Shown here in pieces: positions 42,429-51,142 of a stretch of 64,000 nucleotides of DNA. Each line of letters begins with the position of its first letter. Position 1 is the stretch's first letter. The stretch spans positions 8,485,316 through 8,549,315 of the forward strand of contig NZ_BLPG01000001.1 of assembly GCF_011764445.1 (NCBI RefSeq), in the 5' to 3' direction. Source of the stretch: Phytohabitans rumicis. GTDB lineage: Bacteria > Actinomycetota > Actinomycetes > Mycobacteriales > Micromonosporaceae. The position numbers and the translations under genes were made by a program. Under the pieces are notes generated by a model. It ran no database searches. It had not been told where the DNA came from and was given only the letters and a program-made list of their open reading frames with translations.

Positions 42429-43298
42429 TTACCAGGAGCCGGCCGTCGGGCCGGCGGAGCCGCCTCGGCGGCGGAGGTACTTCTCGAACTCCTGGGCGAT
42501 CTCGTCACCGGTCAGCGGCTGGATGCCGGCGTCGCCGACGCGCTCCTCCAGCTCGCGGACGTACTCGCCCAGCTCCGCGTCCTGCTCGGCGGCGGCGCGT
42601 ACCCGCTGCTCCCACTCGGCGGCCTCCTCGGCGAGGTCGGCCATCGGCACCGGCAGGTCGAGCACGTCCTCGACCCGGTGCAGGAGCGCCTGGGTCGCCT
42701 TCGGGCAGGGCGGGTTGTTGGCGTAGTGCGGCACGTGCACCCAGAAGGACACCGCGTCGACCTCGGCCCGCGTACACGCGTCTTGCAGGACCCCGACGAT
42801 GCCGGTGGGGCCGTCGTAGCGGGTGGGCGTCAGGCGGTAGCGCTCGGCGGCGTCCTTGTCGGACGCGCTGCCGCTGATCGGCAGCGGCCGGGTGTACGGC
42901 ACGTCGGCCAGCAGCGCGCCCAGCAGCACCACCCGGTTGATCTCCAGGCTGTGGCACAGCTCCAGCACCTGCTCGCAGAACGTGCGCCACCGCATGCTCG
43001 GCTCGATGCCGCGGATCAGGACCACGTCGCGCTCGGTGCCGGGCGGTGTGGCCACCATGAACCGGGTGGTCGGCCACTCGATGCGGCGGGTCTCGCCGTC
43101 CGCCATCGTGATGGTGGGGCGGCTGACCTGGAAGTCGTAGAAGTCTTCCGGATCGAGCGCCGCGATCTGGCGCGCCTCCCACACCTGCTCCAGATGTTCG
43201 ACCGCGGCGGTGGACGCGTCGGCGGCGTCGTTCCACCCCTCGAAAGCGGCTATTGCCACGGGGGAGCGCAGCACTGGCAGCCCGTCAAACTCGGTCAC
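42429..43298 (-). CDS. PAC2 family protein
   Basis: A 289-residue protein related to proteasome assembly chaperone 2. It has LPVLRSPVAIAAFEGWNDAA near the N-terminus, VVLIRGIEPSMRW and NRVVLLGALLADVPYTRP in the core, and a helical C-terminal tail (EEAAEWEQRVRAAAEQDAEL). Actinobacterial PAC2 proteins are conserved near metH and the proteasome region, but a role in proteasome assembly is not established for them. The GTG at 43298 gives the usual VTEFDGLPVL start. The 60-bp gap to the GntR gene holds its operator. Confidence 0.9.
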   Translation of the reverse strand: MTEFDGLPVLRSPVAIAAFEGWNDAADASTAAVEHLEQVWEARQIAALDPEDFYDFQVSRPTITMADGETRRIEWPTTRFMVATPPGTERDVVLIRGIEPSMRWRTFCEQVLELCHSLEINRVVLLGALLADVPYTRPLPISGSASDKDAAERYRLTPTRYDGPTGIVGVLQDACTRAEVDAVSFWVHVPHYANNPPCPKATQALLHRVEDVLDLPVPMADLAEEAAEWEQRVRAAAEQDAELGEYVRELEERVGDAGIQPLTGDEIAQEFEKYLRRRGGSAGPTAGSW

Positions 43299-43385
43299 GG
43301 GTCTCAGACTACGTGGCCGGTGCGGAGTGGGCCCGATGGCGCCGCCGCTGGGCGGGTCGAAAGGCGGTGCCATTAACCTTGGACC

Positions 43386-46300
43386 GTGCCGATTTCGCTG
43401 CTTGACGCGCTCGCCGACCGCATCCTCATCGCCGATGGGGCGATGGGCACGATGCTGCAGGCCGCGGACCTGGATGTGGACGAGGACTTCGAGGGGCTCG
43501 AGGGCTGCAACGAGGTCCTCAACGTCACCCGCCCCGACGTGGTACGCGGGGTGCACGACGCGTACTTCGCGGCCGGCGCGGACTGTGTCGAGACGAACAC
43601 GTTCGGTGCCAACCTGGCGGCGCTCGGCGAGTACGACATCCCGCACCGGATCCGCGAGCTGTCGGAGGCGGGCGCCCGGCTCGCGCGCGCGTCGGCGGAC
43701 AGCTTCTCCACACCGGACCGGCCGCGCTTCGTGCTCGGCTCCATCGGACCGGGCACCAAGCTGCCCACGCTCGGCCACGCGCCGTACCCGGCGCTGCGGA
43801 CGGCGTACCAGGAGAACGCCGCGGGCCTGATCGCCGGCGGCGCGCACGCGCTGATCGTGGAGACCTGCCAGGACCTGCTGCAGACGAAGGCCGCGGTGAT
43901 CGGTGCGCGGCGGGCGATGGCCGAGATCGGGCAGACCGTGCCGCTGATCTGCCACGTCACCGTGGAGACCACCGGCACGATGCTGCTGGGCAGCGAGATC
44001 GGCGCGGCGCTGACCGCGCTGGAGCCGCTGGGCATCGACCTGATCGGCCTCAACTGCGCGACCGGCCCGGCGGAGATGACCGAGCACCTGCGCTACCTGT
44101 CCCAGCACGCCCGGGTGCCGCTGTCGGTGATGCCGAACGCCGGCCTGCCCGAGCTGACCGCCGACGGCGCCCGCTACCCGCTGACGCCGGACGAGCTGGC
44201 CGAGGCGCTCGACCGCTTCGTCAACGAGTACGGCGTGGCCCTGATCGGCGGCTGCTGCGGCACCACCCCGGAGCACATCCGGGTGGTCTCCGAGCGGCTG
44301 CGCGGGGCGTCCGCCGCCGCCCGTACCCCGCAGGTCGAGTCCGGCGTCGCGTCGCTCTACCACCACGTGCCGTTCGCCCAGGACGCCAGCGTGCTGATGG
44401 TGGGCGAGCGCACCAACGCCAACGGCTCCAAGGCGTTCCGGGAGGCCATGCTGGCCGGCGACTTCCAGGCGTGCGTGGAGATCGCCCGGAGCCAGGCCCG
44501 GGACGGCTCGCACCTGCTCGACGTGTGCGTCGACTACGTCGGGCGGGACGGCGCGCAGGACATGCGCGAGATCGCCGGCCGGTTCGCCACCGCGTCCACC
44601 CTCCCGATCATGCTGGACTCCACCGAGCCGGGCGTGATCGAGGCCGGCCTGGAGATGCTCGGCGGGCGCTGCGTGGTCAACTCGGTCAACTTCGAGGACG
44701 GTGACGGCCCCACCTCCCGCTACGCGCGGGTGATGCCGATCGTCAAGGAGCACGGCGCCGCGGTCGTCGCGCTCACCATCGACGAGGAGGGCCAGGCGCG
44801 TACGGCGGAGTGGAAGGTACGCGTCGCCGCCCGCCTCATCGACGACCTCACCGGCCGCTGGGGCCTGGACCTGGCGGACGTCATGGTCGACTGCCTGACG
44901 TTCCCGATCGCGACCGGCCAGGAGGAGACCCGCCGGGACGGCATCGAGACGATCGAGGCGATCCGCGAGATCAGCCGCCGCTACCCGGGCGTCAACTTCA
45001 CGCTCGGTCTGTCGAATGTGTCGTTCGGCCTCAACCCGGCCGCCCGCCAGGTGCTCAACTCGGTGTTCCTGCACGAGTGCGTGCAGGCCGGCCTGACCAG
45101 CGCGATCGTGCACGCCAGCAAGATCCTGCCGATGGCGAAGATCCCCGACGAGCAGCGCGAGGTCGCCCTCGACCTCGTGTACGACCGGCGCCGCGACGGC
45201 TACGACCCGCTGCAGCGCTTCATCGAGCTCTTCGAGGGCGTGGACGTCGCCTCCGCGCGCGCCACCCGGGCCCAGGAGCTGGCCGGGCTGCCCCTGGACG
45301 AGCGGCTCAAGCGGCGCATCATCGACGGCGAGCGCAACGGCCTGGAGGCCGACCTCGACGAGGCCCTCCAGACCCGGTCCGCCCTCCTGATCATCAACGA
45401 GATCCTGCTCGACGGCATGAAGGTCGTCGGCGAGCTCTTCGGCTCCGGCCAGATGCAGCTGCCGTTCGTGCTGCAGTCGGCCGAGGTGATGAAGACCGCG
45501 GTGGCGTACCTCGAACCGCACATGGACAAGAGCGACGACGCGGGCAAGGGCCGAATCGTCCTGGCGACGGTCCGCGGCGACGTGCACGACATCGGCAAGA
45601 ACCTGGTCGACATCATCCTGTCCAACAACGGGTACGAGGTCGTCAACATCGGCATCAAGCAGCCCATCAACGCGATCCTCGACGCGGCCGAGCAGCACGA
45701 CGCCGACGCGATCGGCATGTCCGGCCTGCTCGTCAAGAGCACGGTCATCATGAAGGAGAACCTCCAGGAGATGGCCACCCGCGGCGTCGCCGAGCGGTGG
45801 CCGGTGCTGCTGGGCGGTGCCGCGCTGACCCGGGCGTACGTGGAGGACGACCTGCGCTCGATGTTCAGCGGCGAGGTGCACTACGCGCGCGACGCGTTCG
45901 AGGGACTGTCCCTGATGGAGCGGGTGATGGCCGCGAAGCGCGGCGAGGCGCCCATCGTGGACGAGGCCCGCGAGGCCGCGCTGGCCGCGCGGCGGGCCCG
46001 GCGCGAGCGGCAGCGGACCATCGTCGCGGAGTCGCTGCCCGACCTCGACGACACATCGGTACGCTCCGACGTCGCCACCGGCGTCGACATCCCCGCGCCG
46101 CCGTTTTTCGGCACCCGCGTGGTTCGCGGGCTGGCCTTGGCGGACTACGCGGCGCTGCTGGACGAGCGGGCGACCTTCCTCGGCCAGTGGGGGCTGCGGG
46201 GCGCCCGCGGCGGCACCGGACCGTCCTACGAGGAGCTGGTCGAGACCGAGGGCAAGCCGCGGCTGCGCTACTGGCTCGACCGGCTGATCTCCGACAAGGT

Positions 46301-46904
46301 GCTCGAGGCCGCCGTCGTGTACGGCTACTTCCCGGCCTACTCGGAGGGCAACGACCTGGTCGTGCTGGACGAGAACGGGCACGCCGAGCGGGCCCGCTTC
46401 ACGTTTCCCCGGCAGCGGCAGGAGCGGCGGCTGTGCCTGGCCGACTTCTTCGCGCCGCGCACCTCCGACGGGCTGGACGTGGTGGCGCTGCAACTGGTCA
46501 CCGTCGGCCACCCGGTCAGCGAGTACACGGCGAAGATGTTCGCCCGCAACGAGTACCGCGACTACCTGGAGGTGCACGGCCTGTCGGTGCAGCTCACCGA
46601 GGCGCTGGCCGAGTACTGGCACAAGCGGATCCGTGCCGAGCTCGCCCTGCCCGGCGGCCGCACGGTGGCCGACGACGACCCGGCCGACCTGGCCGGCCTG
46701 CTGCGCACCGACTACCGCGGCTGCCGGTACGCGTTCGGCTACCCGGCCTGCCCCGACCTGGAAGACCGGGCCAAGATGGTCGACCTGCTCGGCGCGGACC
46801 GGATCGGCGTACAGCTGTCGGAGGAGTTTCAACTCGTGCCGGAGCAGGCCACCGACGCGATCGTGGTGCACCACCCGGACGCCAACTATTTCAACGCCAA
46901 ATAG
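43386..46904 (+). CDS. metH: Cobalamin-dependent methionine synthase
   Basis: A 1,172-residue enzyme that methylates homocysteine from methyltetrahydrofolate through cobalamin. The homocysteine-binding barrel has IADGAMGTML and zinc ligands Cys in GLNCATGP (about 223) and GGCCGTTPEH (about 287-288). The folate-binding barrel has MVGERTNANGSKAF. The cobalamin domain has the lower-ligand motif DVHDIGKN (about 731-738) and later GMSGLLVKST. The C-terminal reactivation domain has RYAFGYPACPDLEDR and an SAM-binding fold. The GTG start is at 43386. The 87-bp gap to the divergent PAC2 gene is too short for a cobalamin riboswitch and none was seen. Confidence 0.97.
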   Translation: MPISLLDALADRILIADGAMGTMLQAADLDVDEDFEGLEGCNEVLNVTRPDVVRGVHDAYFAAGADCVETNTFGANLAALGEYDIPHRIRELSEAGARLARASADSFSTPDRPRFVLGSIGPGTKLPTLGHAPYPALRTAYQENAAGLIAGGAHALIVETCQDLLQTKAAVIGARRAMAEIGQTVPLICHVTVETTGTMLLGSEIGAALTALEPLGIDLIGLNCATGPAEMTEHLRYLSQHARVPLSVMPNAGLPELTADGARYPLTPDELAEALDRFVNEYGVALIGGCCGTTPEHIRVVSERLRGASAAARTPQVESGVASLYHHVPFAQDASVLMVGERTNANGSKAFREAMLAGDFQACVEIARSQARDGSHLLDVCVDYVGRDGAQDMREIAGRFATASTLPIMLDSTEPGVIEAGLEMLGGRCVVNSVNFEDGDGPTSRYARVMPIVKEHGAAVVALTIDEEGQARTAEWKVRVAARLIDDLTGRWGLDLADVMVDCLTFPIATGQEETRRDGIETIEAIREISRRYPGVNFTLGLSNVSFGLNPAARQVLNSVFLHECVQAGLTSAIVHASKILPMAKIPDEQREVALDLVYDRRRDGYDPLQRFIELFEGVDVASARATRAQELAGLPLDERLKRRIIDGERNGLEADLDEALQTRSALLIINEILLDGMKVVGELFGSGQMQLPFVLQSAEVMKTAVAYLEPHMDKSDDAGKGRIVLATVRGDVHDIGKNLVDIILSNNGYEVVNIGIKQPINAILDAAEQHDADAIGMSGLLVKSTVIMKENLQEMATRGVAERWPVLLGGAALTRAYVEDDLRSMFSGEVHYARDAFEGLSLMERVMAAKRGEAPIVDEAREAALAARRARRERQRTIVAESLPDLDDTSVRSDVATGVDIPAPPFFGTRVVRGLALADYAALLDERATFLGQWGLRGARGGTGPSYEELVETEGKPRLRYWLDRLISDKVLEAAVVYGYFPAYSEGNDLVVLDENGHAERARFTFPRQRQERRLCLADFFAPRTSDGLDVVALQLVTVGHPVSEYTAKMFARNEYRDYLEVHGLSVQLTEALAEYWHKRIRAELALPGGRTVADDDPADLAGLLRTDYRGCRYAFGYPACPDLEDRAKMVDLLGADRIGVQLSEEFQLVPEQATDAIVVHHPDANYFNAK

Positions 46905-46945
46905 GACTTTTGTGGCGTAGCGTCAGGGCGTAGAGGGGGTGCGCC

Positions 46946-47233
46946 ATGACCGTCAAGCTCGTCGCCCGGCTTCATGTGCGGGACTACGACACGTTCAAGT
47001 CCGTCTTCGATGAGATGCGCCCGGTGCGGCAGGAGCACGGCGCCAAGAACCACCGGCTGCACCGGGCGCTGGACGACCGGAACCAGGTCCTCACCATCAC
47101 CGAGTGGGACAACGCGGACCAGGCCCGCGCGTTCGCGCACAGCCTGCAACTGAAGGAGGCGCAGGAGCGCGCCGGCACCGACGCGCCCTCCGACTTCACC
47201 GTCTACGAGGAGGTGGAGGCGGTCACCTACTGA
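46946..47233 (+). CDS. Small ABM/Dabb-like ferredoxin-fold protein
   Basis: A 95-residue protein starting MTVKLVARLHVRDYDTFKSV with AGGGGGT upstream. The pattern is a βαβ half followed by VLTITEWDNADQARAFAHS, the typical layout of antibiotic-biosynthesis-monooxygenase or stress-responsive dimeric α/β barrels. Members often quench or oxidise aromatic compounds, but many have no known reaction. It is convergent with the VOC gene. Confidence 0.75.
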   Translation: MTVKLVARLHVRDYDTFKSVFDEMRPVRQEHGAKNHRLHRALDDRNQVLTITEWDNADQARAFAHSLQLKEAQERAGTDAPSDFTVYEEVEAVTY

Positions 47234-47243
47234 CCGCCTCGGC

Positions 47244-47600
47244 TCACCAGCACAGGCAGAACGGGTGGCCGGCCGGGTCGGCGTACACCCGGAAGTGGGC
47301 CTCGGGCTCGAGGACCGGCAGCGGTGTCGCGCCGAGGGCGAGCACCGCTGCCGCGGCCGTCTCGAGGTCGTCCACCTCGATGTCGAGGTGGAACTGCTGC
47401 GGGTGGGCCGGGTCGGGCCAGCGCGGCGGCACATGGTCGGGCGCGTGCTGGAAGCTCAGCGTGAACTCCTTGCCGTCGCCGATGTCGACCCAGTCGCCGT
47501 CGACCCGGGTGATGGGCCAACCCAGCAGCTCCGAGTAGAACCGCGCCAGCGCCTGCGGGTCGGCGCAGTCGAGCACCACGTTGGACAAACGACCGATCAT
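47244..47600 (-). CDS. VOC family (glyoxalase-like) protein
   Basis: A 118-residue protein with paired βαβββ modules. Possible metal ligands are His and Glu in FHLDIEVDDLE and FRVYADPAGHPFCLC; the last segment is typical of glyoxalase/bleomycin-resistance-like proteins. Two ATG codons lie at the start. The one at 47600 is chosen because GGAAGGAG sits 6 bases before it and would abut the other. Confidence 0.88.
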   Translation of the reverse strand: MIGRLSNVVLDCADPQALARFYSELLGWPITRVDGDWVDIGDGKEFTLSFQHAPDHVPPRWPDPAHPQQFHLDIEVDDLETAAAAVLALGATPLPVLEPEAHFRVYADPAGHPFCLCW

Positions 47601-47683
47601 CGCCATCTCCTTCCGCGAATTCCGTCGCCGCACACCTTGCCGCAGGGGTACGACAAGTTGCGGAGGCCGGGTACAACGGGGGC

Positions 47684-48355
47684 GTGAAGACGCGGTGGGT
47701 GCCTGTCGTCGTGCTGGTGATGGTCCTGTCCACGGCGGGCTGCGCCGAGTCGCCGTCCGCGCCATCGCCGCGGAGCACCAGCACGGAAGACGGCACGATG
47801 ACGGTGGAGGAGTTCGAGCGGGACATCACCGGCGCCGTCGAGCTGGCCGAGCAGTACTGGGACGGCAAGGTGCGCGACTTCCAGCCGGTCCGCCGCGTGC
47901 TCGCGTACCAGGAGGAGGGCGAGGTGTCGTGCGGCGGCCAGCCGCTGCCCCGCAACAACGCCGCCTACTGCTCCGCCGGTGACTTCATCGCGTACGACGT
48001 GCGGTGGGCGGTCGCGGTGTTTCGCCAGATCGGCGACGCGTTCCTGTTCTACCTGCTCGGGCACGAGTACGCGCACGCGGTGCAGGCCCGGCTGGGCATC
48101 CAGACCCGGTTCACCATCCAGATGGAGCTGCAGGCCGACTGCATGGCCGGCGCGTACATCGGGGACTCCGTGCGGGGCAAGAGCCTCACCCTGGACGACG
48201 GCGACCTGGACGAGTTCCGGCAGGGCCTGCTGGCGGTCGGGGACAACCCGGACCAGCCCTGGTTCGCGCCGGACGCCCACGGCACGGCCGAGCAGCGCAG
48301 CGCGTCCTTCTTCAGCGGGTACGAGAAATCGCTCGACCCGTGTGATCTCGGCTGA
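47684..48355 (+). CDS. Neutral zinc metallopeptidase-family lipoprotein
   Basis: A 223-residue protein with a signal peptide and the lipobox LSTAGC at residues 15-20, so it is probably membrane-anchored outside the cell. The zinc motif HExxH is in LLGHEYAHAVQ, and the third ligand may be the Glu in MELQADCMAG. It matches the putative neutral zinc metallopeptidase family (YpfJ type) in motif order, but is shorter than some members. The GTG start is at 47684. Confidence 0.85.
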   Translation: MKTRWVPVVVLVMVLSTAGCAESPSAPSPRSTSTEDGTMTVEEFERDITGAVELAEQYWDGKVRDFQPVRRVLAYQEEGEVSCGGQPLPRNNAAYCSAGDFIAYDVRWAVAVFRQIGDAFLFYLLGHEYAHAVQARLGIQTRFTIQMELQADCMAGAYIGDSVRGKSLTLDDGDLDEFRQGLLAVGDNPDQPWFAPDAHGTAEQRSASFFSGYEKSLDPCDLG

Positions 48356-48359
48356 ACGA

Positions 48360-48569
48360 TTATCGGGGCCGGAATTCGCCGTTCTTGACGGCGGCGAGGA
48401 ACGCCGCGAACTGTGTGTGAGTGAACGTCATGAACGGCCCGTCGGGATCCTTTGAGTCCCGCACGCCCACCCGGTCGCTATCGAGGATCGCAATTTCCAC
48501 ACAGTCTCCGTCTTGACCGGAGTACGAGCTTTTGCGTGGCGTCGCCAGTGCCGGGTCGATCTCCGCCAT
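48360..48569 (-). CDS. DUF397 domain protein
   Basis: A 69-residue protein with RKSSYSGQDGDCVEIAILD, VGVRDSKDPDGP and FAAFLAAVKNGEF, the DUF397 signature. The ATG at 48569 has GGGAGG upstream. DUF397 genes pair with Scr1-type helix-turn-helix genes in actinomycetes; here the partner is divergent at 48759. Confidence 0.93.
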   Translation of the reverse strand: MAEIDPALATPRKSSYSGQDGDCVEIAILDSDRVGVRDSKDPDGPFMTFTHTQFAAFLAAVKNGEFRPR

Positions 48570-48673
48570 TCGCGCCCCTCCCAGAACGGGCACTCATTGT
48601 ACTCAATCTCCTACGCTCCGACATACCCCCTGCTCGCGTGGCGGGTACCAGACCGCCAGTGGCTGGCGTACGA

Positions 48674-48699
48674 TGGCCGTCTGCACGTGCAGACGGCCA
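48674..48699. promoter_or_regulatory. Perfect 26-bp palindrome in the DUF397/Scr1 intergenic region
   Basis: Half-site TGGCCGTCTGCAC and its exact complement meet without a spacer. It lies 60 bp before the Scr1-type start and 105 bp before the DUF397 start. It is a strong candidate operator for the Scr1-type regulator. Confidence 0.6.
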
Positions 48700-48758
48700 G
48701 TGGCCGATCTTGTCCACCTCCGATTTTCCTCCCCTCGGTGGACCTCGAAAGGAGATTC

Positions 48759-49628
48759 ATGCCTACCGGCCAGGGGCCAACCACCGTCCGGCGACGCCTT
48801 CGCGCCGAACTGCGCAGCCTTCGTACGGCAAAGGGAATGACGGTGGAGGAGGTGACCAACGAGGTCGAGTGGTCGATCTCCAAATTGATCAGAATAGAGA
48901 ATGGTCAGGTAGGCGTTTCCGTCTCGGATTTGGCGGCGCTTCTTCAGGTTTACGGCGTGCGTGACAAGGCGCGCGTCGACGAGCTGAAGGAACTCGCGCG
49001 GGCCACCCGGCAGCGGACGTGGTGGAGCCGCTATCAGAAGTACCTACCGCAGCCCTACCTCGAATTCATCGGCGCCGAATCGGACGCGACCCGGGTGCGC
49101 CACTACCATCCGACGATGGTGCCGGGGCTGCTCCAGACCCTCGACTACGCCGCCGCCATCATGGCGGCCACCGGGGTGACGCGGCTGCCCGCCGACGTCG
49201 AGAAGGCCCGCATCGAGGTGCGCATGCTGCGCCAGCGCGACGTGCTGGGCAGGGAGCAGCCGCCCGAATTCACCGTGATCCTCGACGAGCCGGTGCTGCG
49301 CCGCCCGGTCGGTGGACCCGCCACGATGCAGCAGCAACTCGACCATCTGGTCGATCTCGCGAGCCGGGAAAAGGTCAATGTCGTGGTGCTGCCGTTCAGC
49401 GTCGGCCCGCACCCGGGACTGCTCGGCGCGTTCGCGCTGATGGAGTACGACGACCCGCTCAACGACGACGTCGTCGGCCTGGAGACCGCGTCCGGCAACC
49501 TCATCCTTCGGGACCTGCCGGACGTGACCGCGGAGTACCGCGCGGTGGCCGAGCATCTGGTGGAAATGGGGCTGACCGGCGAGGACGCGATCGCCTTCAT
49601 CAGGCAGGTGCGCAAGAGCTACGACTGA
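48759..49628 (+). CDS. Scr1-family helix-turn-helix transcriptional regulator
   Basis: A 289-residue protein. The XRE-type HTH is in residues 12-70 (LRAELRSLRTAKGMTVEEV; WSISKLIRIENGQVGVSVSDLAALL). The DUF5753 region follows from about 95, with QPYLEFIGAE, HPTMVPGLLQTLDYAAAIM and LPFSVGPHPGLLGAFALMEY. The ATG at 48759 has AAAGGAG upstream. Scr1 proteins act with DUF397 partners in development or secondary metabolism in Streptomyces; the role here is inferred. Confidence 0.92.
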   Translation: MPTGQGPTTVRRRLRAELRSLRTAKGMTVEEVTNEVEWSISKLIRIENGQVGVSVSDLAALLQVYGVRDKARVDELKELARATRQRTWWSRYQKYLPQPYLEFIGAESDATRVRHYHPTMVPGLLQTLDYAAAIMAATGVTRLPADVEKARIEVRMLRQRDVLGREQPPEFTVILDEPVLRRPVGGPATMQQQLDHLVDLASREKVNVVVLPFSVGPHPGLLGAFALMEYDDPLNDDVVGLETASGNLILRDLPDVTAEYRAVAEHLVEMGLTGEDAIAFIRQVRKSYD

Positions 49629-49692
49629 TGACGTGGTAGGTCACCGGAAGGTGGCACATGTCGCCGGTGAGCAGGGAAGATGTAGCAAATCT

Positions 49693-49708
49693 GCCATGTG
49701 CAGATGGC
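49693..49708. promoter_or_regulatory. Imperfect palindrome before the NDT/TIR-like gene
   Basis: GCCATGTGCAGATGGC, a 16-bp palindrome with one mismatched pair. Its right half TGCAGATGGC matches TGCAGACGGC in the perfect palindrome at 48674-48699 with one change. It is therefore a possible second site for the Scr1-type regulator, about 130 bp before the gene at 49840. Nothing else was recognised in 49629-49839. Confidence 0.4.
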
Positions 49709-49839
49709 GTAGGGCCGACGGACACTTGTCGACGGCCACGGTCTGGCTGATAGTGGTAATTGGCATCGTGCAATGGAGGCTGTCGCGCTGCCCTCCGGAC
49801 GCCCGTGTCCACCATCCACGTCGGCTGTAGGGGTGTTCC

Positions 49840-50391
49840 ATGCGTCCGCGGTGTTTCATCAGCATGCCGATATCGACGCCGTCGAATCGGGTCGCCGATT
49901 ACGGCGACGACGCCGATCACTTCGCCCACGTGTTGGACTGCCTGTTCGTACCGGCCGTCGAGGCGGCCGGTTTCGAGCCGTGGCTGCCTACCGCGACCGC
50001 GGCCGACTTGATCCACGCGGAGTTCTGCCGTGGGCTGTGCCAGGCCGAACTGGTCCTCGTCGACCTGTCCGGGCTCAACCCGAACGTCTTCTTCGAGCTG
50101 GGCCTGCGCACCGGGCGGGACGGGCCGACCTGCCTCGTCTGCGACGACAAGACCGACCCGATCCCGGTGGACGTCGGGATCTGGAACTTCCACCGGTACG
50201 ACTCGACGCTGCGCGCGTGGAAGCTAGAGGGCGAGATCGCCGTCCTGGCCGACCATCTGCGCGCGTCGGCGCGCCGCTCGGCCGGGCACAACACGTTCTG
50301 GCAGCGGTTCGGCGTGGCCGACCCCGAGCACCCGCCAGAGCCGGTGCCGCTGCGGTTCCGCATCCCGGCCCGGGTCAACGACCCGGTCTGA
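49840..50391 (+). CDS. Nucleoside 2-deoxyribosyltransferase/TIR-like fold protein
   Basis: A 183-residue protein. It begins RCFISMPIS, followed by FVPAVEAAGFEPWLP, then AELVLVDLSGLNPNVFFELGLR. The ISMPI strand and the LSGxNPNVFxELG motif with its conserved Glu match the NDT-like branch of the TIR/SLOG-like superfamily, whose members cleave N-glycosidic bonds of nucleosides or NAD. The C-terminus is a basic helix and a Pro-rich tail. In actinobacteria such domains often occur in conflict systems. It lies after the Scr1/DUF397 pair with a related palindrome upstream. Activity is not proven by sequence. Confidence 0.7.
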   Translation: MRPRCFISMPISTPSNRVADYGDDADHFAHVLDCLFVPAVEAAGFEPWLPTATAADLIHAEFCRGLCQAELVLVDLSGLNPNVFFELGLRTGRDGPTCLVCDDKTDPIPVDVGIWNFHRYDSTLRAWKLEGEIAVLADHLRASARRSAGHNTFWQRFGVADPEHPPEPVPLRFRIPARVNDPV

Positions 50392-50452
50392 TCGTTTGAG
50401 GCGTCGGCCACAGTCGGAGGCGGCGCGCGGCCGGGTCGGGGAGGATCGACGG

Positions 50453-51136
50453 GTGACCCTGACCAGGCCGGGACTCGCCGCCGTGCTGTTCGACATGGAC
50501 GGCACCCTCGTCGACAGCGAGAAGCTCTGGGACGTCGCGCTGAAGGAGTTGGCCGCATCGTACGGCGGCACGCTCTCCGACGCCGCCCGCATCGCGATGG
50601 TCGGCAGCGACGCCACGACCTCGATGCGGATCCTGCACGCCGACCTCGGGCAGGAGTGGCGCGACCTGGACGCCAGCTCCGCGTGGGTCGAGCGGCGCAT
50701 GGTCGAGCTCTTCCGCACCGGGCTGGTGTGGCGGCCGGGGGCGCTGGGCCTGCTGGCAGCGGTACGCGCGGCGGCCATCCCCACCGCGCTGGTCACCTCG
50801 ACCGCCCGGCCCCTCGTGGACGTCGCCCTGGAAACGCTGGGGCCGGACAACTTCGACGTGGTGGTGGCCGGCAACGAGGTGCGCTCGCCGAAGCCGGACC
50901 CGGAGCCGTACCGGATGGCCGCCCGGCTGCTCGGCGTACCCATCGAGCGCTGCGTCGCGATCGAGGACTCGCCGGCCGGTGTGGCCAGCGCGCTCGCCGC
51001 CGGCGCGGCGGTGCTCGGCGTGCCCAGTGAGGTGCCGCTGGACCCGGCGGGCGGCGTACACCTGCTGGAGAGCCTGACCGGCGCGGACCTGGACCTGCTC
51101 GCTGGTCTGCTCGGCTCGGTCGATGTGACCCGCTAG
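50453..51136 (+). CDS. HAD family hydrolase (phosphatase/phosphoglucomutase-like)
   Basis: A 227-residue protein with motif I FDMDGTLVDSE (nucleophile Asp), a helical cap, motif II LVTST, motif III Lys in SPKPDPEPY, and motif IV in CVAIEDSPAG. It is typical of the β-phosphoglucomutase/phosphatase subfamily. The GTG at 50453 has GGGGAGG upstream. Confidence 0.92.
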   Translation: MTLTRPGLAAVLFDMDGTLVDSEKLWDVALKELAASYGGTLSDAARIAMVGSDATTSMRILHADLGQEWRDLDASSAWVERRMVELFRTGLVWRPGALGLLAAVRAAAIPTALVTSTARPLVDVALETLGPDNFDVVVAGNEVRSPKPDPEPYRMAARLLGVPIERCVAIEDSPAGVASALAAGAAVLGVPSEVPLDPAGGVHLLESLTGADLDLLAGLLGSVDVTR

Positions 51137-51142
51137 CCCGGG

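Noticed and set aside
43299-43385. Possible cobalamin riboswitch before metH
   Set aside because: Only 87 bp are available and no B12-box-like sequence was seen.
43299-46874. Minus-strand open frame across the whole of metH, continuous with the PAC2 gene
   Set aside because: It is the mirror frame of metH with no recognisable domains. PAC2 homology starts at the GTG at 43298.
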